Positions 18,262 through 27,161 are shown, numbered from the stretch's first letter. The stretch is 41,451 bases of DNA from Caldilineaceae bacterium (GCA_026989655.1 JALSIX010000135.1:1-41451); one strand, 5' to 3'. Notes: generated by a model not told the origin, from the sequence alone. Program-made: numbers and translations.

Positions 18262-18810
18262 ATGAACCCACCTCCTTCCAACGCGGAGCCGCCCTCCATG
18301 GAGGCCTACATGGAGGCCTTCCGGGCCCGGATGCAGGCCCTGGGGGTTGCGTCCCTCCATGGTCTGGACCTGCTGCGGGCCCTGAAGATGGTGGCACATG
18401 CCTACGAACAGGTCCTGGCCGACCTCCTGCGGGCCGAGGAGATCAGCTTCCCCCGCTGGCGGGTGCTCCTCTGGCTGTGGATGGCCGAACAGTTCGGCCA
18501 TCCAGGCCTCTCACCCACCCAGCTCAGCCACACCCAACATGTGAGCAAGAACACCATCAGCGCCCATCTGCGCTCCCTGGAGGAGCAGGGTTACGTCCAC
18601 CGCCAGGTGGATCCAGAGGACCTCCGCCAGTTTCGCATCCACCTGACCGACCGCGGGCGGGCCCTGGTGGAACGCCTGGCCCCCCGGCAGATGGAACGCC
18701 TCAACCACCTGGTGGACGATCTCTCCCCGGAGGAGACCCGGCAGCTCCGGCTCCTGCTGGAGAAACTCCATCGCTCCATCCGCCGCCGAACCATGGGAAG
18801 GCAGCCATGA
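18262..18810 (+). CDS. MarR family transcriptional regulator
   Basis: The 182-residue protein has the MarR winged-helix order: dimerisation helices at both ends, recognition region 'LSPTQLSHTQHVSKNTISAHLRSLEEQGYVHRQVDPEDLRQFRIHLTDRGRALV' (about 86-140), with the wing Asp-Arg pair replaced by 'DPEDLRQFRI'. GGAGG (18250..18254) supports the ATG at 18262. Directly downstream (27 bases) are two ABC exporter subunits. MarR repressors often control such multidrug exporters, so it probably represses its own operon and responds to a small ligand. The ligand is unknown. Confidence 0.88.
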   Translation: MNPPPSNAEPPSMEAYMEAFRARMQALGVASLHGLDLLRALKMVAHAYEQVLADLLRAEEISFPRWRVLLWLWMAEQFGHPGLSPTQLSHTQHVSKNTISAHLRSLEEQGYVHRQVDPEDLRQFRIHLTDRGRALVERLAPRQMERLNHLVDDLSPEETRQLRLLLEKLHRSIRRRTMGRQP

Positions 18811-18837
18811 AGGGTGGAGAGGGAAGGAGATAGGACC

Positions 18838-20763
18838 ATGCCGCGACGAGATCGCTCCCTCCCTGTAGACAAAGGCCATGGAGCTCCCCGGTTCCGACTG
18901 CGGGACCTGGCCCGGGCCCTGGTCTACGTCCGGCGCTATCGAGGGACCGCCCTCCTGGCCTACCTGGCTCTCTTCGTCAGCATCGGGGCCCAGCTCATGG
19001 TGCCCCAGCTCGTCCAGAACATCCTGGATGCCGTGACCCGGGGACTGGTGGCGGCTCGGCTGCGGGAGGTGCCCCCCGGGCTGCAGGCCACGATGCTCCA
19101 GGCTCTGGGGATCCCCCAGGAGGAGTACGTCCGCCTGCAGGAGAACCCGGAATCGGCCATCTACTGGGCCGTGGCCTTCATCCTGGTCTTCGCGGTGGCC
19201 CGGGGCCTCTTCGCCTTTGCCCAGGCCTTCCTGGGCCAGAAGCTGAGCCAGGACGTGGCCTTCGACATGCGCAACGATCTCTTTGCCAAGATCCAACGTC
19301 TCTCCTTCAGCTACCACGACCGAAATCGCACCGGCCAGCTCATGGTCCGGGCCACCGACGATGTGGAGAAGGTGCGGGTCTTTCTGGGCCAGGGGCTGCT
19401 CCTGGCCGTCCAGGCCGTGGTGTTGCTGGCCGGCGCGTTGACCATCCTGGCCACCACGAACCTCTCCCTCACCCTGGTGATCCTGCCGGTTCTGCCCGTG
19501 GCCCTGGTCCTGTTCATGGTCTTCGGCGCCATCAGCCAGCCCCTCTTCGCGGAGGTCCAGAGGCGCCTCTCCAGGCTCAACACCGTCCTGCAGGAGAACC
19601 TGGCCGGCATCCGGGTGGTGAAGGCCTTTGTGCAGGCACGCCGGGAGCAGGAACGCTTCGCGGACGCCGCGGACCATCTGATGCAGCAGCAGATCCAGGT
19701 GGCCCGGATCTTCAGCTTTCTCTTCCCTGTGGTCTTTCTGGTGGCCAACCTGGGCCAGGTGGCCATCCTCTACTTCGGCGGGCGCCAGATCCTGGATCGA
19801 ACCCTGACCCTGGGGGAGTGGCAGAAGTTCAGCCTCTACCTGCTCTACGTCTTCTTCCCCATCGGCCAGTTGGGCTTCATCATCAGCCAGATGAGCGCGG
19901 CCGCGGCCAGCGCCCGGCGCATCTTCGAGATCCTGGACACCGAGAGCGAGGTGACGGAGAAACCCAACGCCGTGGAGATGCCCCCGATCCGGGGCCAGGT
20001 GACCTTCGACCGGGTGAGCTTCCGCTACTTCCGCAGCACCGACTACGTGCTGCGGGAGATCTCCTTCCAGGTCCAGCCCGGAGAGACCGTGGCCCTCCTG
20101 GGCAGCACAGGCAGCGGCAAGACCACCATCATCAACCTGATCCCCCGCTTCTACGACGTCACCCAGGGCCGGATCCTCATCGACGGCGTGGATGTCCGGG
20201 ACGTGACCCTGGAGAGCCTGCGGCGCCAGATCGGCATCGTCCTGCAGGAGACCAACCTGTTCACCGGCACCATCCGGGACAACATCGCCTTCGGTCGGCC
20301 GGACGCCAGCGACGCGGAGATCGTGGCCGCGGCCAAGGCCGCGGCTGCCCACGACTTCATCGTGGAGTTCCCGGAAGGCTACGCCACCCGGGTGGGCGAG
20401 CGGGGGGCCACCCTCTCCGGCGGCCAGAAGCAGCGCATCGCCATCGCCCGAGCCCTGCTCATGGACCCCCGCATCCTCATCCTGGACGACTTCACCAGCA
20501 ACGTGGACATGGCCACCGAGGCCCAGATCCTCCGGGCCCTGGACAGGCTCATGGAGGGACGCACCAGCTTCGTCATCGCGCAGCGCATCAGCACCGTGCG
20601 CCGGGCCGATCAGATCCTGGTGTTGGACCGGGGACGCCTGGTGGCCCAGGGCCGCCACCAGGAGCTCATCGAGAGCAGCCCCATCTACGCGGAGATCTAC
20701 TACAGCCAACTGGTGGAGGACGCGCCGGTGCCCGCGTCCCCGCCGGATCCCCAGCACGCCTGA
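18838..20763 (+). CDS. ABC exporter subunit with degenerate ATPase site (heterodimeric type)
   Basis: The 641-residue protein is a half-transporter: a six-helix membrane domain (about 35-350) and an ATPase domain (about 385-625). Walker A is 'GSTGSGKTT' (Lys428) and the signature is canonical 'LSGGQKQR'. Walker B reads 'ILILDDFTS', so the catalytic Glu is replaced by Asp551, and the switch histidine is Gln582 ('VIAQRIST'). Both changes are the hallmark of the non-hydrolysing site in heterodimeric exporters such as TM287/288 and BmrCD. The extra loop 'PPGLQATMLQALGIPQEEYVRLQENP' (about 80-105) is extracellular or linking. AAGGAGA (18824..18830) sets the start. It pairs with the next gene and is probably a drug or lipid exporter. 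Confidence 0.92.
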   Translation: MPRRDRSLPVDKGHGAPRFRLRDLARALVYVRRYRGTALLAYLALFVSIGAQLMVPQLVQNILDAVTRGLVAARLREVPPGLQATMLQALGIPQEEYVRLQENPESAIYWAVAFILVFAVARGLFAFAQAFLGQKLSQDVAFDMRNDLFAKIQRLSFSYHDRNRTGQLMVRATDDVEKVRVFLGQGLLLAVQAVVLLAGALTILATTNLSLTLVILPVLPVALVLFMVFGAISQPLFAEVQRRLSRLNTVLQENLAGIRVVKAFVQARREQERFADAADHLMQQQIQVARIFSFLFPVVFLVANLGQVAILYFGGRQILDRTLTLGEWQKFSLYLLYVFFPIGQLGFIISQMSAAAASARRIFEILDTESEVTEKPNAVEMPPIRGQVTFDRVSFRYFRSTDYVLREISFQVQPGETVALLGSTGSGKTTIINLIPRFYDVTQGRILIDGVDVRDVTLESLRRQIGIVLQETNLFTGTIRDNIAFGRPDASDAEIVAAAKAAAAHDFIVEFPEGYATRVGERGATLSGGQKQRIAIARALLMDPRILILDDFTSNVDMATEAQILRALDRLMEGRTSFVIAQRISTVRRADQILVLDRGRLVAQGRHQELIESSPIYAEIYYSQLVEDAPVPASPPDPQHA

Positions 20764-20774
20764 GAAACGTCGAA

Positions 20775-20811
20775 GGACCGGGTCGGCCCCACCCAGGCCC
20801 GGGCCCGGTCC
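20775..20811 (+). other. Intercistronic hairpin between ABC subunit genes
   Basis: GGACCGGG (20775..20782) and CCCGGTCC (20804..20811) form an 8-bp stem over a GC-rich loop in the 79-base gap. It may stabilise the upstream mRNA or adjust the ratio of the two subunits. There is no T-tract. Confidence 0.45.
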
Positions 20812-20842
20812 GCCCCAGCGGAGCGATCGGAGCAGGAAGACC

Positions 20843-22831
20843 ATGTTCCACGGCAGAGCAGCCCTTGAGACCGAGGCCCGAAAGCCCCGGCGCCTCTCCA
20901 CCACCCTCCGCCGCTTCGGCGCCTACTTCCGCCCCTACTGGCCTGTCCTGCTCCTGGTCGCGGCCATGCTGGGCGTCAACGCCTACGTGCAGGTGGCCGC
21001 GCCGGAGCTCCTGGGCCAGGCGGTGGACTGCTACATGGCGCCGGCCCTGGTGGGCCAGGCCCTCCAGTCGTTCCAAGAGGGCCTCCCCGATCTCCCCACA
21101 GCCCTGGGGGCGGAGGACGCGATGGAAGGGCCCGGCCAGGGAAACTGCTGGTACGACACCGTGCCCCCCCGGCCCGATCGGGCGTATCTCCTGGGCGGGC
21201 TCACCCGCATTGTCCTGGTGCTCCTGGGCCTCTACGTGGCCGGCACCGTGGCCGCAGGGCTCATGTTCTTTGCCATGAGCTGGGCCGGCCAGCACGTCCT
21301 GCGCACCCTTCGGGTCCAGCTCTTCCGCCATCTCCACCGCCTCTCCCTGGGCTTCTACACCCGCAACGACGCCGGGGACCTGATGAGCCGGATCACCAAC
21401 GACACCAGCGTCATCGAACAGGTCCTGAACTTCGGCCTGGTCCAGGTCCTCAGCGGCGTGGTGTTGCTGGCCTGGATCGTCTACAAGATGCTGGCACTGA
21501 ACCTTCCCTACGCCCTTCTCACCATGGGGGTCATGCCCCTCATGGTGTTGGCCACCCTGTGGTTCAGCACCCAGGCCCGCCGGGCCTTTCGGGCGGCCCG
21601 GGAGAGCCTGGGCGAGGTGAGCGCGGAGCTGGAGGAGAGCATCTCCGGCGTGCGGGAGGTCCAGGCCTTCAGCCGGGAAGAGGAGAACATCCGTCGTTTC
21701 CAGGCGAGCAACGCGCTGAACCGGGACGCCAATGTCCGGGCCATGGCCTACACCTCGGCCCTGGCCCCTACCCTGGAGGGGCTGGGCTACGTGGCCATCG
21801 CCGTGGTGGTGGGCGTGGGTGGCATCCTCCTCCTGCGGGGGCAGAGCCTGGCCGGCACCGCGGTCTCCCTGGGCCTCATCGTCACCTTCCTGGGCTATGC
21901 CCAGCGCTTCAACCATCCCATCGCCCAGATCAGCGTCCTGTGGACAAACCTCCAGAGCGCGGTGGCAGGTGCCGAGCGGATCTTCGAGCTGCTGGACGAG
22001 ATCCCCGAGGTGCCGGAGCGCCCCAGGGCCCTGGAGATGCCCCCCATCCGGGGAGAGGTCGTCTTCGACCAGGTGTGGGCCGAGTACCGCCCCGGTGAGC
22101 CGGTGCTGAAGGGAGTCTCCCTCCACGCCCGCCCGGGGCAGACCATCGCCATCGTGGGGCCCACCGGTGCCGGCAAGACCACCCTGATCCACCTCATCCC
22201 CCGGTTCTGGGACGTGAGCCGGGGCGCGGTGCGCATCGACGGCGTGGACATCCGCGATGTGACCCTGGAGAGCCTGCGGCGGCAGATCGGCATGGTCCTC
22301 CAGGACACCTTCCTCTTCAGCGCCAGCGTGCTGGAGAACATCCGCTACGGTCGGCCCGACGCGACGGAAGAGGAGGTCATCCAGGCCGCCAAGCTGGCCC
22401 AGGCCCACGAGTTCATCGAACGCCTGCCCGACGGATATCACACGGTCCTGGGCGAGCGGGGCACCGGGCTCAGCCAGGGCCAACGGCAGCTCATTGCCAT
22501 CGCCCGGGCCGCCCTGGCCAACCCCCGAATCCTCATCCTGGACGAGGCCACCAGCAGCGTGGACACCCGGACCGAACGCCGGATCCAGGCCGCATTGGAA
22601 CGGTTGATGGAGGGACGAACCAGCTTTGTCATCGCCCACCGCCTCAGCACCATCCGCCACGCGGACCAGGTGTTGGTCCTGCACCAGGGACAGATCGTGG
22701 AACGAGGCACCCATCCGGAGCTGCTGGCCCGGCAAGGCTTCTACCACGCCCTCTACATGAGCCAGTTCAGCCTGGACGACGCGGCACCCGAAGGGGCCGT
22801 GGGCCCGGGCGCCACCTCCCAGGGAGATTAG
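20843..22831 (+). CDS. ABC exporter subunit with catalytic ATPase site
   Basis: The 662-residue partner of the preceding subunit has a membrane domain (about 30-375) with a long insert near 65-100 and an ATPase domain (about 400-650). Walker A is 'GPTGAGKTT' (Lys445), Walker B 'ILILDEATSSVD' with the catalytic Glu568, and the switch His599 is present ('VIAHRLST'). The signature is altered to 'LSQGQ' (543-547), and this faces the degenerate site of the partner. This complementary pattern is strong evidence for an obligate heterodimer. AGGAAGA lies upstream of the ATG. The stop overlaps the convergent GH3 gene by four bases. Confidence 0.93.
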   Translation: MFHGRAALETEARKPRRLSTTLRRFGAYFRPYWPVLLLVAAMLGVNAYVQVAAPELLGQAVDCYMAPALVGQALQSFQEGLPDLPTALGAEDAMEGPGQGNCWYDTVPPRPDRAYLLGGLTRIVLVLLGLYVAGTVAAGLMFFAMSWAGQHVLRTLRVQLFRHLHRLSLGFYTRNDAGDLMSRITNDTSVIEQVLNFGLVQVLSGVVLLAWIVYKMLALNLPYALLTMGVMPLMVLATLWFSTQARRAFRAARESLGEVSAELEESISGVREVQAFSREEENIRRFQASNALNRDANVRAMAYTSALAPTLEGLGYVAIAVVVGVGGILLLRGQSLAGTAVSLGLIVTFLGYAQRFNHPIAQISVLWTNLQSAVAGAERIFELLDEIPEVPERPRALEMPPIRGEVVFDQVWAEYRPGEPVLKGVSLHARPGQTIAIVGPTGAGKTTLIHLIPRFWDVSRGAVRIDGVDIRDVTLESLRRQIGMVLQDTFLFSASVLENIRYGRPDATEEEVIQAAKLAQAHEFIERLPDGYHTVLGERGTGLSQGQRQLIAIARAALANPRILILDEATSSVDTRTERRIQAALERLMEGRTSFVIAHRLSTIRHADQVLVLHQGQIVERGTHPELLARQGFYHALYMSQFSLDDAAPEGAVGPGATSQGD

Positions 22832-25800
22832 AGCTGCCGAAGCTGGAGCCACACCAGCGGCAACAGCATGCCCATGAAGACGACCGGCACCACGCCCCAG
22901 GGGTGGAGATGGGTCTGAAGCCAGGTGGAGCCGGGAAGGGCCCCCAGGCCGTAGAGGATGTAGGTGATCCACCCCACCAGCATGGCCCACAGGAGCCGGG
23001 AGACCAGGGCACTTCGCGAGAGGAACCGCACGGGCATGACCAGCAACAGGGTCAGGGTGATGAGCTGGGTCAGGCCGGCCAATACCAAGGTCAACAGGTT
23101 GACCCGGGGGAGAGGGTCCGAGCTGGGGGCCACCTTGGGAAGGGGAGCGGTGGGCACCGGCACCGGTGTCTGGGGCTCTGGGGGCAGCGGGGTCGGTGGG
23201 CTGGTGGGTGCCGGGGCCTCCGTGGGGGCTGCCGGTGCTTCATCGGCCTGGATGGTCACCAGGATGGTGGTGCTGTCCACGGCCTGACCGCTGCTGGCCG
23301 TGATGCGAAGGACCCCCGGCCGCTCCAAGAGCAGGGTGATCCGGGCCACCCCGTCGGCCGTGGGCACCGGATCCAGGGGCAGCGCCAGCTCCTCGCCCTC
23401 GTAGATCACCCGGAAGTCCACCGGTGTCCCGTCGGGCACCGGATGGCCGTTCCGGTCCAGGATGGGCGCGGTGACGATCTCCACCGTGTCCCCCAGGGCC
23501 AGGTCCACCGCGACCACGGCCAGGGGATCCTGGCCGGCCTCCGCCACGGGCACTGGCGTGCCGTCCTGGAGCAGGCGCAGGAGGAGGGGGCGGCCCGGAT
23601 CCGGCTCCAGCCGTTCGGCCAGGTCCGCGAACCGGGTGCCCGGGATGGCCACCGGGGGCGCTCCCTGGGCGGGGATGGCCCGGAAGAGCGCGCGCACGGC
23701 GGTGTTGACGAAGGGGGGGATCTTGCTGTACAGCCCCAGGTAGGCCGAGAGCTTGCTGATCTCCGTCGCGTCCAGGTAGTAGGGCGCGTTGAAGGCCAGG
23801 ACCACCAGCCGTTTCCCCCGCAGGCTGTCGCTCCGCAGGCGCAGGAACCGTTTCACCGCGTCGCTGTTCTCGTATCGGTCGGGGTCCACATCCAACATGG
23901 CGAAGACCAGCCAGTCCGCGCGCTGGATGGCCCGCTCCAGGGCACGGGCTTCCGGGGAGTCGACGGGCTCGTCCAGGAGCGCGGCCAGCTCCCGGAAGGA
24001 GAAGCTCTCGATCTGGGCCTCGCTGAGCTGTTGGGTGGCCTGGGGGCCGTACAGCTCCAACATGGCCTGGCGGAGGGCATCCTGGGGGATCGCGGCCTGG
24101 GGCGAACACCGGGCACACTCCTGGAGGATGCGATCGTCGGTGAAGATCACCAACCGGTCGCCCGCCGCTGGAGCCACGGGGAGGGCCTCGGTCGGGCCTT
24201 CGGGATCGGGGTAGAGAAGGGTGATGGCCTCCCGGGCCACCTGGCCCACCAGGCCCTCCCGCTGGAGCCGGGCCTCCTCCGCGAAGACCGGATCCAGCTC
24301 CGGGGAGGAGATGAGCACCGCGTCCAGGGGCACCGGCGCGCCCCGGGCTCGGTCCTGGAAACCCTCGCCGTACAGGCGCAGCTTCAGGCGGATGATCCGC
24401 CGGACCGAGGCGTCCACCCGGGCGGCGAAGTCCGGGTCGGCCTCGTAGCGTTCCTGGAAGAACTCCACGATCTCCCGGATGTTGTCCAGGGCCCGCAGTC
24501 CTCCCTCTTCGCCCCATTCCTGGGCGGAGAAGAAGCGGCCCACGTAGAGGAGGTCGTTGCCGGCCAGCAGGGCATCCAACACGATGCGTCGATAGGGGGG
24601 TGGACCGGAGAGGGTCGGGTCGTAGTAGCGGTGGATGGCCGGCACGTCCAGGGCGTCGCTCATCACCAGGCCTCCGGCCGCGCGCCAGGGCGCGAACTCC
24701 GGCTGCTCCAGGATGGTCCGGAGCTCCGTGGCCAGGCTGATGGGGGGCGTCCGCTCCCGGCTGCCCTGGAAGCTGCTGTAGCGGACGTGGCTGGACATGA
24801 GGAGGTCCGTGGCTGCAGGGTCGCCGTTCTCCAGGAGGAGGATGGAGGAACCCTGGCGGGTCACGTTGGCGAAGGGCAGCAGCTCCACCCGGCGGAGCTC
24901 CTCCAGGCTCTTCTGGATGGTGGCCACCTCCTCGTCGGGCCGACGGTCTGCATTTCCCTGGCCTGGGAAGTGGCGGGCCACCGTAGCCACCCGGCCCTGG
25001 CTTCCCTGGTGCACCCCCTCCACGTAGGCCCGTCCCAGCTTGCCCACCCAGTAGGGATCGCCGCCGAAGATCCGGGTGCCCAGGCCGCCCCCCAGATCGG
25101 GGCGAGGCTCGGTGACCACATCCAGGTTGGGGCCCAGCAACAGGTTGATGCCCACCGCGGCCAGCTCCTGGCCCACGATGACCCCCACCTCCCGGGTCAG
25201 CTCAGGGCTCCAGGTGGCCCCCAGGGCCATCTGGGGCGGCAGCTCGGTGAAGCCGTTGCGCAGGGCCGTGTAGGGGGCGTCGTCGCCGGCCTGTTCCACG
25301 CCGATGAGCAGGGGCAGGGGAAGGCGCCCTTCCTGGGGCTCCAGGGGCACCAGGTCCTCGGGTCCCGGGTCCAGGGCCCGATCGAAGGGCAGCTCGAACC
25401 CGTAGGCCAGGGCCTGGAGCTGGTTGACCAGCCGGGCGACCCGCCTGGGCGTCTCCGGGAGGTCGTTGCGGATGTTGCCGTTGGCCGGGCTCAACACCAC
25501 ACCCCCGATCCGAAGCTCCTGGAGCAGCGCGAAGACCATGGTCCCCGGTTCCGCGCGATCGCCGGGGAACTCCACCACGAAGAGCTGACCCACCCGTTCC
25601 CTGGGCGTCATCCGGTCCAGGATGGTCTCCACCCGGCGGTCCAGGAGCTGATCGGGGGCCGGGGTGGGGGTAGGGGTGGGCGTGGGCGGCAGGGTGGCGG
25701 TGGGCGTAGGGGTCCAGGTGCTGGCCTGGGCCGTCAAGATCGCGTAGACCGTGGCCAGCTTCTCGGGGGCAGGTGTCGACGTGGGCGGGGTTGCCCGGGG

Positions 25801-25941
25801 AGTGGACGGGGTGGGGGTCTCCGGGGCCTGGGCCTGGGCCGGGGAGAGGGCCGCGAACGCCAGGCCAAGCACCACAGCCCAGAGGGCGAGCCAGCCCGGC
25901 CACCGATAGCAGGAGGAGCTCCGCGGGATCCGATCCGTCAT
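22828..25941 (-). CDS. Membrane-anchored glycoside hydrolase family 3-like protein
   Basis: The 1037-residue protein has an N-terminal signal/anchor (about 18-40), a Pro/Thr-rich linker (about 45-100), a GH3 N-terminal barrel (about 105-510), a large uncharacterised middle part, an Ig-like beta domain (about 820-910), another Pro/Thr linker and three C-terminal membrane segments. GH3 signs are 'RVGQLFVVEFPG', 'RHFPGQGNADRRPDEE' (about 322-337) and the nucleophile region 'GLVMSDALDVPAI' (about 426). NagZ enzymes have K-H-F-P-G-H-G and an Asp-Ser-His acid/base motif; here Lys and the second His are changed and no DSH is visible, so activity is uncertain. It resembles beta-N-acetylhexosaminidases of the cell wall, but may bind rather than cleave. 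The start at 25941 begins the signal peptide and follows a promoter. Confidence 0.8.
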   Translation of the reverse strand: MTDRIPRSSSCYRWPGWLALWAVVLGLAFAALSPAQAQAPETPTPSTPRATPPTSTPAPEKLATVYAILTAQASTWTPTPTATLPPTPTPTPTPAPDQLLDRRVETILDRMTPRERVGQLFVVEFPGDRAEPGTMVFALLQELRIGGVVLSPANGNIRNDLPETPRRVARLVNQLQALAYGFELPFDRALDPGPEDLVPLEPQEGRLPLPLLIGVEQAGDDAPYTALRNGFTELPPQMALGATWSPELTREVGVIVGQELAAVGINLLLGPNLDVVTEPRPDLGGGLGTRIFGGDPYWVGKLGRAYVEGVHQGSQGRVATVARHFPGQGNADRRPDEEVATIQKSLEELRRVELLPFANVTRQGSSILLLENGDPAATDLLMSSHVRYSSFQGSRERTPPISLATELRTILEQPEFAPWRAAGGLVMSDALDVPAIHRYYDPTLSGPPPYRRIVLDALLAGNDLLYVGRFFSAQEWGEEGGLRALDNIREIVEFFQERYEADPDFAARVDASVRRIIRLKLRLYGEGFQDRARGAPVPLDAVLISSPELDPVFAEEARLQREGLVGQVAREAITLLYPDPEGPTEALPVAPAAGDRLVIFTDDRILQECARCSPQAAIPQDALRQAMLELYGPQATQQLSEAQIESFSFRELAALLDEPVDSPEARALERAIQRADWLVFAMLDVDPDRYENSDAVKRFLRLRSDSLRGKRLVVLAFNAPYYLDATEISKLSAYLGLYSKIPPFVNTAVRALFRAIPAQGAPPVAIPGTRFADLAERLEPDPGRPLLLRLLQDGTPVPVAEAGQDPLAVVAVDLALGDTVEIVTAPILDRNGHPVPDGTPVDFRVIYEGEELALPLDPVPTADGVARITLLLERPGVLRITASSGQAVDSTTILVTIQADEAPAAPTEAPAPTSPPTPLPPEPQTPVPVPTAPLPKVAPSSDPLPRVNLLTLVLAGLTQLITLTLLLVMPVRFLSRSALVSRLLWAMLVGWITYILYGLGALPGSTWLQTHLHPWGVVPVVFMGMLLPLVWLQLRQL

Positions 25942-25950
25942 GGCCCGGCC

Positions 25951-25980
25951 ATTGTAGCATGTCCGTTGTCCGGGGAACAA
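25951..25980 (-). promoter_or_regulatory. Promoter of GH3-like gene
   Basis: On the minus strand, TTGTTC (25980..25975), an 18-base spacer, and the extended -10 TGC-TACAAT (25959..25951). The -10 is only ten bases before the ATG at 25941, so the transcript would be almost leaderless. Confidence 0.55.
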
Positions 25981-26069
25981 TTCCGTTCCCGAAGGCGTTC
26001 CGCAGACGGGACCGTGTCCGGTCCCTGGGCAGACGAGCTCGGGCCCTTCCAGGGCCTCCAAAGAGGTGG

Positions 26070-26098
26070 TTGAGACCCCATGGCTTTTGTGCTAGACT
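26070..26098 (+). promoter_or_regulatory. Promoter of rsfS
   Basis: TTGAGA (26070..26075), a 17-base spacer, and the extended -10 TGC-TAGACT (26090..26098). The leader to the start codon is about 88 bases. Confidence 0.65.
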
Positions 26099-26109
26099 AG
26101 GATCAGGAT

Positions 26110-26133
26110 GGCCGGGCGTGGAGACACCCGGCC
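26110..26133 (+). other. 5' leader hairpin of rsfS mRNA
   Basis: GGCCGGG (26110..26116) and CCCGGCC (26127..26133) can pair right at the predicted 5' end of the transcript. Further on, GGAGACGA is repeated (26151..26158 and 26164..26171) just before AAAGGAG. The likely effect is on mRNA stability; no riboswitch family is recognised. Confidence 0.4.
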
Positions 26134-26192
26134 GGAAGAGGTCGGTTCAAGGAGACGATTCGAGGAGACGAAAGGAGCGCGTGCACAGCCAC

Positions 26193-26603
26193 ATGACCAC
26201 AACCCAGGCAGTGACCTTGCCCACCGCGGTGGAGAGCGGCCCCGTCTCTACCCTGGACAGCGCCGGCCTGGCCCACCGGATCGTGGACGTCATGGGCGAA
26301 AAGCAGGCCGCGAACATCGTGGTCCTGGATGTCCGGGAGCTGAGCACCCTGGCCGCCTATTTCGTCATCGCGACGGTGGACAACGAACGCCAGGCCAAGG
26401 CCCTCCAGGAGGAGCTGTGGGAGAAGGTGGAGCGGGCTCACCGCATCCGACCTCTCGGCCGGGAGGGGACCGATGGCCGCAGCGGATGGGTGTTGATCGA
26501 CTACGGGGACGTGATCGTCCATCTGTTCACCGAGGAGGCCCGGGCCTACTACGACCTGGAGGGCCTGTGGTCCCAGGCCAACGTGGTGTACAAGATGATC
26601 TGA
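26193..26603 (+). CDS. rsfS: Ribosomal silencing factor RsfS
   Basis: The 136-residue protein (Iojap/DUF143 family) binds uL14 of the large ribosomal subunit and blocks subunit joining when nutrients are low. Family motifs are 'AANIVVLDVRELSTLAAYFVIATVDNERQAKALQEELWEKVE', 'GREGTDGRSGWVLIDYGDVIVHLFTEEARAYYDLEGLW' and the Trp-containing end. The start is uncertain: AAAGGAG (26171..26177) is three bases before an in-frame GTG at 26181 and 15 before the ATG at 26193. The usual neighbours nadD and obgE are absent here; the gene has its own promoter. Confidence 0.93.
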   Translation: MTTTQAVTLPTAVESGPVSTLDSAGLAHRIVDVMGEKQAANIVVLDVRELSTLAAYFVIATVDNERQAKALQEELWEKVERAHRIRPLGREGTDGRSGWVLIDYGDVIVHLFTEEARAYYDLEGLWSQANVVYKMI

Positions 26604-26673
26604 GCGCCCGTGGACAGCCCCCACGTGGAGAGTGGACGGGTGTGGGCGTGGACAACAAGCAGGGCGAACAGGG

Positions 26674-26701
26674 GAGGCCGAGGGAGAACACCCTCGGCCT
26701 C
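26674..26701. terminator. Bidirectional hairpin between rsfS and Rossmann gene
   Basis: A perfect 11-bp stem (GAGGCCGAGGG / CCCTCGGCCTC) with a 6-base loop lies between two convergent genes, 70 bases after the rsfS stop and 36 beyond the stop of the minus-strand gene. It could stop transcription from both sides. There is no clear T-tract. Confidence 0.6.
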
Positions 26702-26736
26702 GGCATCTCCGGGGAAGGGTCGACACCCCCCTCCGC

Positions 26737-27084
26737 TCAACGGGCATTGGAGTGGGAGAGGATGAGCACAGGGTACTCGCACCGGGAGGCGATCTCGTAG
26801 TTCAAGGCCTCCACCAGCGCGGCAGCCCCCTCCATGCTGCCCAGGCCATGTTCCACCACGCTGGGGGTGAGCAGGACCAGATCGGGCCGGATCCGCCGGG
26901 CCAGTCGGTTCACGTTCACCGGGGTGACGTTCTCCACGTAGTCCACCCGCTCGATGATCCCCTCCTCCACGGCCGTGGGGTTGGGGATGGGATCGCTCAC
27001 CACCACCTGGATCTCCGGGTTCTTGCGCAGTTGGAGCAGCGCGGCGGTCCCGATCTTCCCTGCGCCGATCAGCCATACTCGCAT
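26737..27084 (-). CDS. Small stand-alone Rossmann (NAD-binding) protein
   Basis: The 115-residue protein begins 'MRVWLIGAGKIGTAALLQLRKNPEIQVVVSDP', a clear beta-alpha-beta dinucleotide-binding fold with G-x-G-x-x-G. It continues 'VEEGIIERVDYVENVTPVNVNRLARRIRPDLVLLTPSVVEHGLGSM' before ending. There is no second (catalytic) domain, so it resembles the N-terminal half of saccharopine or homoserine dehydrogenase-like enzymes or TrkA-N regulators. A GGGGAGG sequence lies upstream on the minus strand. It is last in the minus-strand run behind the DASS transporter. A role in NAD sensing or regulation is only a guess. Confidence 0.75.
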   Translation of the reverse strand: MRVWLIGAGKIGTAALLQLRKNPEIQVVVSDPIPNPTAVEEGIIERVDYVENVTPVNVNRLARRIRPDLVLLTPSVVEHGLGSMEGAAALVEALNYEIASRCEYPVLILSHSNAR

Positions 27085-27161
27085 GGTGTCCAGTCCTCCC
27101 CTCTGGGGGTGGTGGAACAGCGCGGGCAGAGGCCCTCTTCCGGCCGCCTGCCCCGCGGCCT

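Noticed and set aside
22903-26073. 1056-codon open frame on the plus strand
   Set aside because: It is antisense to the GH3-like gene. It is low in complexity, with no recognisable domain or ribosome-binding site.
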